Source of the DNA: Rhizobium sp. WSM4643
Lineage (GTDB): Bacteria; Pseudomonadota; Alphaproteobacteria; Rhizobiales; Rhizobiaceae
Assembly (NCBI RefSeq): GCF_025152745.1
Contig: NZ_CP104040.1
Location: 2,232,001-2,296,000 of the forward strand
Direction: 5' to 3'
Length of the DNA stretch: 64,000 bases
Part shown: one piece after another, positions 63,991 through 64,000 of the stretch
Layout of the letters: every line of letters starts with the position of its first letter
How positions within the stretch are numbered: position 1 is the stretch's first letter
Notes under the pieces: generated by a model
Database searches by the model: none
Told to the model about the DNA's origin: nothing
What the model saw: only the letters and a program-made list of their open reading frames with translations
Position numbers and translations under genes: made by a program

Positions 63991-64000
63991 ATGGCCCCCG

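Overview
The window looks like a stretch of a Rhizobium chromosome (R. etli / R. leguminosarum type). The signs are high GC with strong third-position GC, alphaproteobacterial gene families (DUF2865, DUF2059, a fused malic enzyme-phosphotransacetylase, BluB under a cobalamin riboswitch, a PqiC-like lipoprotein beside an Mla/MCE transporter), a CtrA-type box, and several copies of rhizobial intergenic mosaic (RIME-like) repeats. I see no tRNA, rRNA or CRISPR. Species assignment is inference.

Layout. 1-9.7 kb: tail of a DUF922 protease-like gene, a [2Fe-2S] ferredoxin, an Hpt phosphotransfer protein, and a giant 2326-residue membrane-anchored coiled-coil protein with ten tandem 44-residue repeats, then an isochorismatase-fold hydrolase. 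9.7-18 kb: a stand-alone class II aminoacyl-tRNA-synthetase-like core with a probable frameshift, a D,D-carboxypeptidase, a complete MCE/Mla-type lipid transport operon (mlaE with fused STAS, mlaF, mlaD, lipoprotein), an Ala-Glu-type epimerase and an MFS transporter. 18-28 kb: metallophosphoesterase, histidine phosphatase, FAD oxidoreductase, malic enzyme, an RNase H plus acyl hydrolase pair, a DUF2865 protein, and bluB with its riboswitch. 28-32.6 kb: a chemoreceptor with a secreted partner, then a class I DAHP synthase preceded by what I read as a full aromatic attenuator (promoter, 24-codon leader peptide with a Phe-Tyr-Trp-Tyr-Arg-Tyr run, terminator hairpin).

32.6-37.9 kb is an accessory patch: unrecognised genes, an IS1595-family element with inverted ends, and two disrupted small membrane-protein genes. 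37.9-49.3 kb: a TolB-like propeller, nadE, DUF1003, GFA, an ABC exporter, a class II DAHP synthase coupled to a small upstream ORF, a TadG-like pilus protein, glutathione reductase and acylphosphatase. 49.4-64 kb: DUF2059, rpiA, gph (behind a five-copy 20-bp palindromic repeat), an L,D-transpeptidase, two unrelated fumarases (class II and class I) 1.6 kb apart, an acyltransferase, a diguanylate cyclase, a PPOX flavoprotein, an alpha/beta hydrolase divergent from a MarR regulator over a 16-bp palindrome, and an LtrA family protein.

Functional threads: envelope maintenance (Mla transport, D,D-carboxypeptidase, L,D-transpeptidase), C4-dicarboxylate metabolism suited to a symbiont (malic enzyme, two fumarases), and doubled entry enzymes of the shikimate pathway with different predicted control. 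The least expected features are the aromatic leader attenuator, the giant repeat protein beside a CtrA box, and the frameshifted synthetase-like gene.
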